A stretch of 64,000 bases of DNA from Climacium dendroides (GCA_950106755.1 CATNNA010000010.1:434001-498000), one strand, 5' to 3'; counted from the first letter of the stretch, positions 24,180 to 38,589 are shown. The notes: a model not told the origin generated them from the sequence alone. Numbers and translations are program-made.

Positions 24180-27100
24180 AAGTCTCCTTTTTTTAAAACC
24201 CATTTCACTTACAAAAGTGTGGGGAAGCAATAGGGTTCTCTTAAACTTCATTTTTCCATGAATCCTAATTATTTCGAAGATTTACAACTTATGTGTTATG
24301 TTTTCGGACAGGCTTCCACGTCAAAACGATATAATTTATCGGTTTGGTTTCTATTAAATACAGCATGATTTTTAGAGTCTCCTTTTTTTAAAACCCATTT
24401 CACTTACAAAAGTGTGGGGAAGCAATAGGGTCTCTTAATCTTCATTTTTCCATGAATCCTAATTATTTCGAAGATTTGCAACTTATGTATTATGTTTTCG
24501 GACATGATTCCACGTCAAAACAATATAATTTATTGGTTTGGTTTCTATTAAATACAGCATGATTTTTAGAGTCTCCTTTTTTTAAAACCCATTTCACTTA
24601 CAAAAGTGTGGGGAAGCAATAGGGTTCTCTTAAACTTCATTCCTCCATGAATCCTAATTATTTCGAAGATTTGCAACTTATGTGTTATGTTTTCGGACAG
24701 GCTTCCACGTCAAAACGATATAATTTATCGGTTTGGTTTCTATTAAATACAGCATGATTTTTAGAGTCTCCTCTTTTTAAAACCCATTTCACTTACCAAA
24801 GTATAGGGAAGCAATAGGGTTCTCTTAAACTTCATTTTTCCATGAATCCTAATTATTTCGAAGATTTGCAACTTGTGTGTTATGTTTTCGGACATGATTC
24901 CACGTCAAAACGATATAATTTATTGGTTTGGTTTCTATTAAATACAGCATGATTTTTAGAGTCTTCTTTTTTTAAAACCCATTTCACTTGGAAAAGTGTG
25001 GGGAAGCAATAGGGTTCTCTTAAACTTCATTTTTCCATGAATCCTAATTGTTTCGAAGATTTGCAACTTATGTGTTATGTTTTCGGACAGGCTTCCACGT
25101 CAAAACGATATAATTTATTGGTTTCGTTTCTATTAAATACAGCATGATTTTTAGAGTCTCCTTTTTTTAAAACCCATTTCACTTACAAAAGTGTGGGGAA
25201 GCAATAGGGTTCTCTTAAACTTCATTTTTCCATGAATCCTAATTATTTCGAAGATTTACAACTTATGTGTTATGTTTTCGGACATGATTCCACGTCAAAA
25301 CGATATAATTTATTGGTTTGGTTTCTATTAAATACAGCATGATTTTTAGAGTCTCCTCTTTTTAAAACCCATTTCACTTACAAAAGTGTGGGGAAGCAAT
25401 AGGGTTCTCTTAAACTTCATTCCTCCATGAATCCTAATTATTTCGAAGATTTGCAACTTATGTGTTATGTTTTCGGACAGGCTTCCACGTCAAAACGATA
25501 TAATTTATCGGTTTGGTTTCTATTAAATACAGCATGATTTTTAGAGTCTCCTCTTTTTAAAACCCATTTCACTTACCAAAGTATAGGGAAGCAATAGGGT
25601 TCTCTTAAACTTCATTTTTCCATGAATCCTAATTATTTCGAAGATTTGCAACTTGTGTGTTATGTTTTCGGACATGATTCCCCGTCAAAACGATATAATT
25701 TATTGGTTTGGTTTCTATTAAATACAGCATGATTTTTAGAGTCTTCTTTTTTTAAAACCCATTTCACTTGGAAAAGTGTGGGGAAGCAATAGGGTTCTCT
25801 TAAACTTCATTTTTCCATGAATCCTAATTGTTTCGAAGATTTGCAACTTATGTGTTATGTTTTCGGACAGGCTTCCACGTCAAAACGATATAATTTATTG
25901 GTTTCGTTTCTATTAAATACAGCATGATTTTTAGAGTCTCCTTTTTTTAAAACCCATTTCACTTACAAAAGTGTGGGGAAGCAATAGGGTTCTCTTAAAC
26001 TTCATTTTTCCATGAATCCTAATTATTTCGAAGATTTACAACTTATGTGTTATGTTTTCGGACAGGCTTCCACGTCAAAACGATATAATTTATCGGTTTG
26101 GTTTCTATTAAATACAGCATGATTTTTAGAGTCTCCTTTTTTTAAAACCCATTTCACTTACAAAAGTGTGGGGAAGCAATAGGGTCTCTTAATCTTCATT
26201 TTTCCATGAATCCTAATTATTTCGAAGATTTGCAACTTATGTATTATGTTTTCGGACATGATTCCACGTCAAAACGATATAATTTATTGGTTTGGTTTCT
26301 ATTAAATACAGCATGATTTTTAGAGTCTCCTTTTTTTAAAACCCATTTCACTTACAAAAGTGTGGGGAAGCAATAGGGTTCTCTTAAACTTCATTCCTCC
26401 ATGAATCCTAATTATTTCGAAGATTTGCAACTTATGTGTTATGTTTTCGGACAGGCTTCCACGTCAAAACGATATAATTTATCGGTTTGGTTTCTATTAA
26501 ATACAGCATGATTTTTAGAGTCTCCTCTTTTTAAAACCCATTTCACTTACCAAAGTATAGGGAAGCAATAGGGTTCTCTTAAACTTCATTTTTCCATGAA
26601 TCCTAATTATTTCGAAGATTTGCAACTTGTGTGTTATGTTTTCGGACATGATTCCACGTCAAAACGATATAATTTATTGGTTTGGTTTCTATTAAATACA
26701 GCATGATTTTTAGAGTCTTCTTTTTTTAAAACCCATTTCACTTGGAAAAGTGTGGGGAAGCAATAGGGTTCTCTTAAACTTCATTTTTCCATGAATCCTA
26801 ATTGTTTCGAAGATTTGCAACTTATGTGTTATGTTTTCGGACAGGCTTCCACGTCAAAACGATATAATTTATTGGTTTCGTTTCTATTAAATACAGCATG
26901 ATTTTTAGAGTCTCCTTTTTTTAAAACCCATTTCACTTACAAAAGTGTGGGGAAGCAATAGGGTTCTCTTAAACTTCATTTTTCCATGAATCCTAATTAT
27001 TTCGAAGATTTACAACTTATGTGTTATGTTTTCGGACAGGCTTCCACGTCAAAACGATATAATTTATCGGTTTGGTTTCTATTAAATACAGCATGATTTT

Positions 27101-28270
27101 TAGAGTCTCCTTTTTTTAAAACCCATTTCACTTACAAAAGTGTGGGGAAGCAATAGGGTCTCTTAAACTTCATTTTTCCATGAATCCTAATTATTTCGAA
27201 GATTTACAACTTATGTGTTATGTTTTTGGACAGGCTTCCACGTCAAAACGATATAATTTATCGGTTTGGTTTCTATTAAATACAGCATGATTTTTAGAGT
27301 CTCCTTTTTTTAAAACCCATTTCACTTACAAAAGTGTGGGGAAGCAATAGGGTTCTCTTAAACTTCATTTTTCCATGAATCCTAATTATTTCGAAGATTT
27401 GCAACTTATGTGTTATGTTTTCGGACAGGCTTCCACGTCAAAACGATATAATTTATTGGTTTGGTTTCTATTAAATACAGCATGATTTTTAGAGTCTCCT
27501 CTTTTTAAAACCCATTTCACTTACAAAAGTATAGGGAAGCAATAGGGTTCTCTTAAACTTCATTCCTCCATGAATCCTAATTATTTCGAAGATTTGCAAC
27601 TTATGTGTTATGTTTTCGGACAGGCTTCCACGTCAAAACGATATAATTTATCGGTTTGGTTTCTATTAAATACAGCATGATTTTTAGAGTCTCCTTTTTT
27701 TAAAACCCATTTCACTTACAAAAGTGTGGGGAAGCAATAGGGTCTCTTAATCTTCATTTTTCCATGAATCCTAATTATTTCGAAGATTTGCAACTTATGT
27801 ATTATGTTTTCGGACATGATTCCACGTCAAAACGATATAATTTATTGGTTTGGTTTCTATTAAATACAGCATGATTTTTAGAGTCTCCTTTTTTTAAAAC
27901 CCATTTCACTTACAAAAGTGTGGGGAAGCAATAGGGTTCTCTTAAACTTCATTCCTCCATGAATCCTAATTATTTCGAAGATTTGCAACTTATGTGTTAT
28001 GTTTTCGGACAGGCTTCCACGTCAAAACGATATAATTTATCGGTTTGGTTTCTATTAAATACAGCATGATTTTTAGAGTCTCCTCTTTTTAAAACCCATT
28101 TCACTTACCAAAGTATAGGGAAGCAATAGGGTTCTCTTAAACTTCATTTTTCCATGAATCCTAATTATTTCGAAGATTTGCAACTTGTGTGTTATGTTTT
28201 CGGACATGATTCCACGTCAAAACGATATAATTTATTGGTTTGGTTTCTATTAAATACAGCATGATTTTTA

Positions 28271-28465
28271 GAGTCTTCTTTTTTTAAAACCCATTTCACT
28301 TGGAAAAGTGTGGGGAAGCAATAGGGTTCTCTTAAACTTCATTCCTCCATGAATCCTAATTATTTCGAAGATTTGCAACTTATGTATTATGTTTTCGGAC
28401 ATGATTCCCCGTGAAAACGATATAATTTATTGGTTTGGTTTCTATTAAATACAGCATGATTTTTA
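28271..28465. repeat. Chimeric monomer: class E left part, C and B marks to the right
   Basis: p7 T and p32-33 GG are class E; p74-75 CC is class C; p92 A and p116 A match early class B; p139 C and p143 G match other copies. At least two switches are needed within 195 bp. Similar E-left mixtures are 51,831-52,025 (E, then p92 A and p116 A) and 53,001-53,195 (E through p92 G, then p132 T, p139 A and p143 G). Confidence 0.83.
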
Positions 28466-28855
28466 GAGTCTCCTTTTTTTAAAACCCATTTCACTTACAA
28501 AAGTGTGGGGAAGCAATAGGGTTCTCTTAAACTTCATTCCTCCATGAATCCTAATTATTTCGAAGATTTGCAACTTATGTGTTATGTTTTCGGACATGAT
28601 TCCACGTCAAAACGATATAATTTATTGGTTTGGTTTCTATTAAATACAGCATGATTTTTAGAGTCTCCTTTTTTTAAAACCCATTTCACTTACAAAAGTG
28701 TGGGGAAGCAATAGGGTTCTCTTAAACTTCATTTTTCCATGAATCCTAATTATTTCGAAGATTTACAACTTATGTGTTATGTTTTCGGACAGGCTTCCAC
28801 GTCAAAACGATATAATTTATCGGTTTGGTTTCTATTAAATACAGCATGATTTTTA

Positions 28856-30412
28856 GAGTCTCCTTTTTTTAAAACCCATTTCACTTACAAAAGTGTGGGG
28901 AAGCAATAGGGTCTCTTAATCTTCATTTTTCCATGAATCCTAATTATTTCGAAGATTTGCAACTTATGTATTATGTTTTCGGACATGATTCCACGTCAAA
29001 ACGATATAATTTATTGGTTTGGTTTCTATTAAATACAGCATGATTTTTAGAGTCTCCTTTTTTTAAAACCCATTTCACTTACAAAAGTGTGGGGAAGCAA
29101 TAGGGTTCTCTTAAACTTCATTCCTCCATGAATCCTAATTATTTCGAAGATTTGCAACTTATGTGTTATGTTTTCGGACAGGCTTCCACGTCAAAACGAT
29201 ATAATTTATCGGTTTGGTTTCTATTAAATACAGCATGATTTTTAGAGTCTCCTCTTTTTAAAACCCATTTCACTTACCAAAGTATAGGGAAGCAATAGGG
29301 TTCTCTTAAACTTCATTTTTCCATGAATCCTAATTATTTCGAAGATTTGCAACTTGTGTGTTATGTTTTCGGACATGATTCCACGTCAAAACGATATAAT
29401 TTATTGGTTTGGTTTCTATTAAATACAGCATGATTTTTAGAGTCTTCTTTTTTTAAAACCCATTTCACTTGGAAAAGTGTGGGGAAGCAATAGGGTTCTC
29501 TTAAACTTCATTTTTCCATGAATCCTAATTGTTTCGAAGATTTGCAACTTATGTGTTATGTTTTCGGACAGGCTTCCACGTCAAAACGATATAATTTATT
29601 GGTTTCGTTTCTATTAAATACAGCATGATTTTTAGAGTCTCCTTTTTTTAAAACCCATTTCACTTACAAAAGTGTGGGGAAGCAATAGGGTTCTCTTAAA
29701 CTTCATTTTTCCATGAATCCTAATTATTTCGAAGATTTACAACTTATGTGTTATGTTTTCGGACAGGCTTCCACGTCAAAACGATATAATTTATCGGTTT
29801 GGTTTCTATTAAATACAGCATGATTTTTAGAGTCTCCTTTTTTTAAAACCCATTTCACTTACAAAAGTGTGGGGAAGCAATAGGGTCTCTTAAACTTCAT
29901 TTTTCCATGAATCCTAATTATTTCGAAGATTTACAACTTATGTGTTATGTTTTTGGACAGGCTTCCACGTCAAAACGATATAATTTATCGGTTTGGTTTC
30001 TATTAAATACAGCATGATTTTTAGAGTCTCCTTTTTTTAAAACCCATTTCACTTACAAAAGTGTGGGGAAGCAATAGGGTTCTCTTAAACTTCATTTTTC
30101 CATGAATCCTAATTATTTCGAAGATTTACAACTTATGTGTTATGTTTTCGGACAGGCTTCCACGTCAAAACGATATAATTTATTGGTTTGGTTTCTATTA
30201 AATACAGCATGATTTTTAGAGTCTCCTCTTTTTAAAACCCATTTCACTTACAAAAGTATAGGGAAGCAATAGGGTTCTCTTAAACTTCATTTTTCCATGA
30301 ATCCTAATTATTTCGAAGATTTACAACTTATGTGTTATGTTTTCGGACATGATTCCACGTGAAAACGATATAATTTATTGGTTTGGTTCTATTAAATACA
30401 GCATGATTTTTA
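28856..30412. repeat. 1,557-bp eight-monomer block, repeated at 31,582-33,138
   Basis: The order B-C-D-E-A-B'-plain-T, with three one-base-short copies, gives 8 x 195 - 3 = 1,557 bp in both places. The offset is 2,726 bp, which equals 14 monomers minus four lost bases. Each copy is followed by the same rare chimera, a G-like copy (30,413 and 33,139), and then by B, which makes a common origin for the whole 2.7-kb stretch the likely reading. Confidence 0.88.
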
Positions 30413-30607
30413 GAGTCTCCTTTTTTTAAAACCCATTTCACTTTCAAAAGTGTGGGGAAGCAATAGGGTTCTCTTAAATTTCATTCGTCCATGAATCCTA
30501 ATTATTTCGAAGATTTGCAACTTATGTGTTATGTTTTCGGACAGGCTTCCACGTCAAAACGATATAATTTATCGGTTTGGTTTCTATTAAATACAGCATG
30601 ATTTTTA
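30413..30607. repeat. G-like chimeric monomer inside domain II (also at 33,139-33,333)
   Basis: The middle has the class G marks p67 T, p74 C and p75 G, otherwise confined to domain I. The left has p32 T, another domain I mark, and p23 A, unlike G. The right part has p132 G, p134 C, p138 C, p139 A and p161 C as in domain II. The copy at 33,139 has the same set. It is best read as a domain I patch placed into a domain II monomer and then duplicated with its neighbours. Confidence 0.85.
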
Positions 30608-32555
30608 GAGTCTCCTTTTTTTAAAACCCATTTCACTTACAAAAGTGTGGGGAAGCAATAGGGTCTCTTAATCTTCATTTTTCCATGAATCCTAATTATT
30701 TCGAAGATTTGCAACTTATGTATTATGTTTTCGGACATGATTCCACGTCAAAACGATATAATTTATTGGTTTGGTTTCTATTAAATACAGCATGATTTTT
30801 AGAGTCTCCTTTTTTTAAAACCCATTTCACTTACAAAAGTGTGGGGAAGCAATAGGGTTCTCTTAAACTTCATTCCTCCATGAATCCTAATTATTTCGAA
30901 GATTTGCAACTTATGTGTTATGTTTTCGGACAGGCTTCCACGTCAAAACGATATAATTTATCGGTTTGGTTTCTATTAAATACAGCATGATTTTTAGAGT
31001 CTCCTCTTTTTAAAACCCATTTCACTTACCAAAGTATAGGGAAGCAATAGGGTTCTCTTAAACTTCATTTTTCCATGAATCCTAATTATTTCGAAGATTT
31101 GCAACTTGTGTGTTATGTTTTCGGACATGATTCCACGTCAAAACGATATAATTTATTGGTTTGGTTTCTATTAAATACAGCATGATTTTTAGAGTCTTCT
31201 TTTTTTAAAACCCATTTCACTTACAAAAGTGTGGGGAAGCAATAGGGTTCTCTTAAACTTCATTTTTCCATGAATCCTAATTGTTTCGAAGATTTGCAAC
31301 TTATGTGTTATGTTTTCGGACAGGCTTCCACGTCAAAACGATATAATTTATTGGTTTCGTTTCTATTAAATACAGCATGATTTTTAGAGTCTCCTTTTTT
31401 TAAAACCCATTTCACTTACAAAAGTGTGGGGAAGCAATAGGGTTCTCTTAAACTTCATTTTTCCATGAATCCTAATTATTTCGAAGATTTACAACTTATG
31501 TGTTATGTTTTCGGACAGGCTTCCACGTCAAAACGATATAATTTATCGGTTTGGTTTCTATTAAATACAGCATGATTTTTAGAGTCTCCTTTTTTTAAAA
31601 CCCATTTCACTTACAAAAGTGTGGGGAAGCAATAGGGTCTCTTAATCTTCATTTTTCCATGAATCCTAATTATTTCGAAGATTTGCAACTTATGTATTAT
31701 GTTTTCGGACATGATTCCACGTCAAAACGATATAATTTATTGGTTTGGTTTCTATTAAATACAGCATGATTTTTAGAGTCTCCTTTTTTTAAAACCCATT
31801 TCACTTACAAAAGTGTGGGGAAGCAATAGGGTTCTCTTAAACTTCATTCCTCCATGAATCCTAATTATTTCGAAGATTTGCAACTTATGTGTTATGTTTT
31901 CGGACAGGCTTCCACGTCAAAACGATATAATTTATCGGTTTGGTTTCTATTAAATACAGCATGATTTTTAGAGTCTCCTCTTTTTAAAACCCATTTCACT
32001 TACCAAAGTATAGGGAAGCAATAGGGTTCTCTTAAACTTCATTTTTCCATGAATCCTAATTATTTCGAAGATTTGCAACTTGTGTGTTATGTTTTCGGAC
32101 ATGATTCCACGTCAAAACGATATAATTTATTGGTTTGGTTTCTATTAAATACAGCATGATTTTTAGAGTCTTCTTTTTTTAAAACCCATTTCACTTGGAA
32201 AAGTGTGGGGAAGCAATAGGGTTCTCTTAAACTTCATTTTTCCATGAATCCTAATTGTTTCGAAGATTTGCAACTTATGTGTTATGTTTTCGGACAGGCT
32301 TCCACGTCAAAACGATATAATTTATTGGTTTCGTTTCTATTAAATACAGCATGATTTTTAGAGTCTCCTTTTTTTAAAACCCATTTCACTTACAAAAGTG
32401 TGGGGAAGCAATAGGGTTCTCTTAAACTTCATTTTTCCATGAATCCTAATTATTTCGAAGATTTACAACTTATGTGTTATGTTTTCGGACAGGCTTCCAC
32501 GTCAAAACGATATAATTTATCGGTTTGGTTTCTATTAAATACAGCATGATTTTTA
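30608..32555. repeat. Second tandem pair of the 974-bp five-monomer HOR
   Basis: B-C-D-E-A runs at 30,608-31,581 and again at 31,582-32,555. The E copy of the first unit (31,192) has p7 T, p92 G and p167 C but not p32-33 GG, a small internal patch of non-E sequence. The pair is followed by a B' copy (32,556), a plain aggcttcc-type copy (32,750) and a T class 194-bp copy (32,945). Confidence 0.88.
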
Positions 32556-35086
32556 GAGTCTCCTTTTTTTAAAACCCATTTCACTTACAAAAGTGTGGGG
32601 AAGCAATAGGGTCTCTTAAACTTCATTTTTCCATGAATCCTAATTATTTCGAAGATTTACAACTTATGTGTTATGTTTTTGGACAGGCTTCCACGTCAAA
32701 ACGATATAATTTATCGGTTTGGTTTCTATTAAATACAGCATGATTTTTAGAGTCTCCTTTTTTTAAAACCCATTTCACTTACAAAAGTGTGGGGAAGCAA
32801 TAGGGTTCTCTTAAACTTCATTTTTCCATGAATCCTAATTATTTCGAAGATTTACAACTTATGTGTTATGTTTTCGGACAGGCTTCCACGTCAAAACGAT
32901 ATAATTTATTGGTTTGGTTTCTATTAAATACAGCATGATTTTTAGAGTCTCCTCTTTTTAAAACCCATTTCACTTACAAAAGTATAGGGAAGCAATAGGG
33001 TTCTCTTAAACTTCATTTTTCCATGAATCCTAATTATTTCGAAGATTTACAACTTATGTGTTATGTTTTCGGACATGATTCCACGTGAAAACGATATAAT
33101 TTATTGGTTTGGTTCTATTAAATACAGCATGATTTTTAGAGTCTCCTTTTTTTAAAACCCATTTCACTTTCAAAAGTGTGGGGAAGCAATAGGGTTCTCT
33201 TAAATTTCATTCGTCCATGAATCCTAATTATTTCGAAGATTTGCAACTTATGTGTTATGTTTTCGGACAGGCTTCCACGTCAAAACGATATAATTTATCG
33301 GTTTGGTTTCTATTAAATACAGCATGATTTTTAGAGTCTCCTTTTTTTAAAACCCATTTCACTTACAAAAGTGTGGGGAAGCAATAGGGTCTCTTAATCT
33401 TCATTTTTCCATGAATCCTAATTATTTCGAAGATTTGCAACTTATGTATTATGTTTTCGGACATGATTCCCCGTGAAAACGATATAATTTATTGGTTTGG
33501 TTTCTATTAAATACAGCATGATTTTTAGAGTCTCCTTTTTTTAAAACCCATTTCACTTACAAAAGTGTGGGGAAGCAATAGGGTTCTCTTAAACTTCATT
33601 CCTCCATGAATCCTAATTATTTCGAAGATTTGCAACTTATGTGTTATGTTTTCGGACATGATTCCACGTCAAAACGATATAATTTATTGGTTTGGTTTCT
33701 ATTAAATACAGCATGATTTTTAGAGTCTCCTTTTTTTAAAACCCATTTCACTTACAAAAGTGTGGGGAAGCAATAGGGTTCTCTTAAACTTCATTTTTCC
33801 ATGAATCCTAATTATTTCGAAGATTTACAACTTATGTGTTATGTTTTCGGACAGGCTTCCACGTCAAAACGATATAATTTATCGGTTTGGTTTCTATTAA
33901 ATACAGCATGATTTTTAGAGTCTCCTTTTTTTAAAACCCATTTCACTTACAAAAGTGTGGGGAAGCAATAGGGTCTCTTAATCTTCATTTTTCCATGAAT
34001 CCTAATTATTTCGAAGATTTGCAACTTATGTATTATGTTTTCGGACATGATTCCACGTCAAAACGATATAATTTATTGGTTTGGTTTCTATTAAATACAG
34101 CATGATTTTTAGAGTCTCCTTTTTTTAAAACCCATTTCACTTACAAAAGTGTGGGGAAGCAATAGGGTTCTCTTAAACTTCATTCCTCCATGAATCCTAA
34201 TTATTTCGAAGATTTGCAACTTATGTGTTATGTTTTCGGACAGGCTTCCACGTCAAAACGATATAATTTATCGGTTTGGTTTCTATTAAATACAGCATGA
34301 TTTTTAGAGTCTCCTCTTTTTAAAACCCATTTCACTTACCAAAGTATAGGGAAGCAATAGGGTTCTCTTAAACTTCATTTTTCCATGAATCCTAATTATT
34401 TCGAAGATTTGCAACTTGTGTGTTATGTTTTCGGACATGATTCCACGTCAAAACGATATAATTTATTGGTTTGGTTTCTATTAAATACAGCATGATTTTT
34501 AGAGTCTTCTTTTTTTAAAACCCATTTCACTTGGAAAAGTGTGGGGAAGCAATAGGGTTCTCTTAAACTTCATTTTTCCATGAATCCTAATTGTTTCGAA
34601 GATTTGCAACTTATGTGTTATGTTTTCGGACAGGCTTCCACGTCAAAACGATATAATTTATTGGTTTCGTTTCTATTAAATACAGCATGATTTTTAGAGT
34701 CTCCTTTTTTTAAAACCCATTTCACTTACAAAAGTGTGGGGAAGCAATAGGGTTCTCTTAAACTTCATTCCTCCATGAATCCTAATTATTTCGAAGATTT
34801 GCAACTTATGTGTTATGTTTTTGGACAGGCTTCCACGTCAAAACGATATAATTTATCGGTTTGGTTTCTATTAAATACAGCATGATTTTTAGAGTCTCCT
34901 TTTTTTAAAACCCATTTCACTTACAAAAGTGTGGGGAAGCAATAGGGTTCTCTTAAACTTCATTTTTCCATGAATCCTAATTATTTCGAAGATTTGCAAC
35001 TTGTGTGTTATGTTTTCGGACATGATTCCACGTCAAAACGATATAATTTATTGGTTTGGTTTCTATTAAATACAGCATGATTTTTA

Positions 35087-36837
35087 GAGTCTTCTTTTTT
35101 TAAAACCCATTTCACTTGGAAAAGTGTGGGGAAGCAATAGGGTTCTCTTAAACTTCATTTTTCCATGAATCCTAATTGTTTCGAAGATTTGCAACTTATG
35201 TGTTATGTTTTCGGACAGGCTTCCACGTCAAAACGATATAATTTATTGGTTTCGTTTCTATTAAATACAGCATGATTTTTAGAGTCTCCTTTTTTTAAAA
35301 CCCATTTCACTTACAAAAGTGTGGGGAAGCAATAGGGTTCTCTTAAACTTCATTTTTCCATGAATCCTAATTATTTCGAAGATTTACAACTTATGTGTTA
35401 TGTTTTCGGACATGATTCCACGTCAAAACGATATAATTTATCGGTTTGGTTTCTATTAAATACAGCATGATTTTTAGAGTCTCCTTTTTTTAAAACCCAT
35501 TTCACTTACAAAAGTGTGGGGAAGCAATAGGGTCTCTTAAACTTCATTTTTCCATGAATCCTAATTATTTCGAAGATTTACAACTTATGTGTTATGTTTT
35601 TGGACAGGCTTCCACGTCAAAACGATATAATTTATCGGTTTGGTTTCTATTAAATACAGCATGATTTTTAGAGTCTCCTTTTTTTAAAACCCATTTCACT
35701 TACAAAAGTGTGGGGAAGCAATAGGGTTCTCTTAAACTTCATTTTTCCATGAATCCTAATTATTTCGAAGATTTGCAACTTATGTGTTATGTTTTCGGAC
35801 ATGATTCCCCGTCAAAACGATATAATTTATTGGTTTGGTTTCTATTAAATACAGCATGATTTTTAGAGTCTCCTCTTTTTAAAACCCATTTCACTTACAA
35901 AAGTATAGGGAAGCAATAGGGTTCTCTTAAACTTCATTTTTCCATGAATCCTAATTATTTCGAAGATTTACAACTTATGTGTTATGTTTTCGGACATGAT
36001 TCCACGTGAAAACGATATAATTTATTGGTTTGGTTCTATTAAATACAGCATGATTTTTAGAGTCTCCTTTTTTTAAAACCCATTTCACTTACAAAAGTGT
36101 GGGGAAGCAATAGGGTTCTCTTAAACTTCATTCCTCCATGAATCCTAATTATTTCGAAGATTTGCAACTTATGTGTTATGTTTTCGGACAGGCTTCCACG
36201 TCAAAACGATATAATTTATCGGTTTGGTTTCTATTAAATACAGCATGATTTTTAGAGTCTCCTCTTTTTAAAACCCATTTCACTTACAAAAGTATGGGGA
36301 AGCAATAGGGTTCTCTTAAACTTCATTTTTCCATGAATCCTAATTATTTCGAAGATTTGCAACTTATGTGTTATGTTTTCGGACATGATTCCCCGTCAAA
36401 ACGATATAATTTATTGGTTTGGTTTCTATTAAATACAGCATGATTTTTAGAGTCTCCTTTTTTTAAAACCCATTTCACTTACAAAAGTGTGGGGAAGCAA
36501 TAGGGTCTCTTAAACTTCATTTTTCCATGAATCCTAATTATTTCGAAGATTTACAACTTATGTGTTATGTTTTTGGACAGGCTTCCACGTCAAAACGATA
36601 TAATTTATCGGTTTGGTTTCTATTAAATACAGCATGATTTTTAGAGTCTCCTTTTTTTAAAACCCATTTCACTTACAAAAGTGTGGGGAAGCAATAGGGT
36701 CTCTTAAACTTCATTTTTCCATGAATCCTAATTATTTCGAAGATTTACAACTTATGTGTTATGTTTTCGGACAGGCTTCCACGTCAAAACGATATAATTT
36801 ATTGGTTTGGTTTCTATTAAATACAGCATGATTTTTA
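35087..36837. repeat. 1,751-bp nine-monomer HOR, same order as 39,370-41,120
   Basis: The order is E, A', B', p105 G/p139 C copy, T, C, D' (p10 C, p40 A), B', and a further copy with the p57-58 deletion but p126 C. Four short copies give 9 x 195 - 4 = 1,751 bp. The stretch 39,370-41,120 has the same order and length, 4,283 bp away. Units at 36,838, 41,121 and 44,236 share the first eight classes, the last with a changed D' (p132 G/p134 C, p161 C). Confidence 0.87.
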
Positions 36838-38394
36838 GAGTCTTCTTTTTTTAAAACCCATTTCACTTGGAAAAGTGTGGGGAAGCAATAGGGTTCTCTT
36901 AAACTTCATTTTTCCATGAATCCTAATTGTTTCGAAGATTTGCAACTTATGTGTTATGTTTTCGGACAGGCTTCCACGTCAAAACGATATAATTTATTGG
37001 TTTCGTTTCTATTAAATACAGCATGATTTTTAGAGTCTCCTTTTTTTAAAACCCATTTCACTTACAAAAGTGTGGGGAAGCAATAGGGTTCTCTTAAACT
37101 TCATTTTTCCATGAATCCTAATTATTTCGAAGATTTACAACTTATGTGTTATGTTTTCGGACATGATTCCACGTCAAAACGATATAATTTATCGGTTTGG
37201 TTTCTATTAAATACAGCATGATTTTTAGAGTCTCCTTTTTTTAAAACCCATTTCACTTACAAAAGTGTGGGGAAGCAATAGGGTCTCTTAAACTTCATTT
37301 TTCCATGAATCCTAATTATTTCGAAGATTTACAACTTATGTGTTATGTTTTTGGACAGGCTTCCACGTCAAAACGATATAATTTATCGGTTTGGTTTCTA
37401 TTAAATACAGCATGATTTTTAGAGTCTCCTTTTTTTAAAACCCATTTCACTTACAAAAGTGTGGGGAAGCAATAGGGTTCTCTTAAACTTCATTTTTCCA
37501 TGAATCCTAATTATTTCGAAGATTTGCAACTTATGTGTTATGTTTTCGGACATGATTCCCCGTCAAAACGATATAATTTATTGGTTTGGTTTCTATTAAA
37601 TACAGCATGATTTTTAGAGTCTCCTCTTTTTAAAACCCATTTCACTTACAAAAGTATAGGGAAGCAATAGGGTTCTCTTAAACTTCATTTTTCCATGAAT
37701 CCTAATTATTTCGAAGATTTACAACTTATGTGTTATGTTTTCGGACATGATTCCACGTGAAAACGATATAATTTATTGGTTTGGTTCTATTAAATACAGC
37801 ATGATTTTTAGAGTCTCCTTTTTTTAAAACCCATTTCACTTACAAAAGTGTGGGGAAGCAATAGGGTTCTCTTAAACTTCATTCCTCCATGAATCCTAAT
37901 TATTTCGAAGATTTGCAACTTATGTGTTATGTTTTCGGACAGGCTTCCACGTCAAAACGATATAATTTATCGGTTTGGTTTCTATTAAATACAGCATGAT
38001 TTTTAGAGTCTCCTCTTTTTAAAACCCATTTCACTTACAAAAGTATGGGGAAGCAATAGGGTTCTCTTAAACTTCATTTTTCCATGAATCCTAATTATTT
38101 CGAAGATTTGCAACTTATGTGTTATGTTTTCGGACATGATTCCCCGTCAAAACGATATAATTTATTGGTTTGGTTTCTATTAAATACAGCATGATTTTTA
38201 GAGTCTCCTTTTTTTAAAACCCATTTCACTTACAAAAGTGTGGGGAAGCAATAGGGTCTCTTAAACTTCATTTTTCCATGAATCCTAATTATTTCGAAGA
38301 TTTACAACTTATGTGTTATGTTTTTGGACAGGCTTCCACGTCAAAACGATATAATTTATCGGTTTGGTTTCTATTAAATACAGCATGATTTTTA

Positions 38395-38589
38395 GAGTCT
38401 CCTTTTTTTAAAACCCATTTCACTTACAAAAGTGTGGGGAAGCAATAGGGTTCTCTTAAACTTCATTTTTCCATGAATCCTAATTGTTTCGAAGATTTGC
38501 AACTTATGTGTTATGTTTTCGGACAGGCTTCCACGTCAAAACGATATAATTTATTGGTTTCGTTTCTATTAAATACAGCATGATTTTTA
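38395..38589. repeat. Chimeric monomer: consensus left part, class E right part
   Basis: p7 C, p32 A and p33 C are the common states, while p92 G, p132 G, p134 C and p167 C are those of class E. The switch lies between p33 and p92. The next copy (38,590) is also mixed: C class marks p74-75 CC joined to p126 T, otherwise typical of B'. The same C/B' mixture occurs at 34,697. Two mixed copies side by side suggest an exchange point here. Confidence 0.83.

Larger units (their letters stand above)
23401..25348. repeat. Two tandem 5-monomer higher-order repeats of 974 bp
   Basis: The order B-C-D-E-A (194 + 4 x 195) fills 23,401-24,374 and 24,375-25,348. The A copy of the second unit has p132 T and p161 T. 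Private changes are p1 A in the A copy at 24,180 and p149 A in the B copy at 24,375. The same five-monomer unit returns at 26,129-27,102 and, as a tandem pair, at 30,608-32,555, so it looks like the basic HOR from which the longer units of domain II were assembled. Confidence 0.88.
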
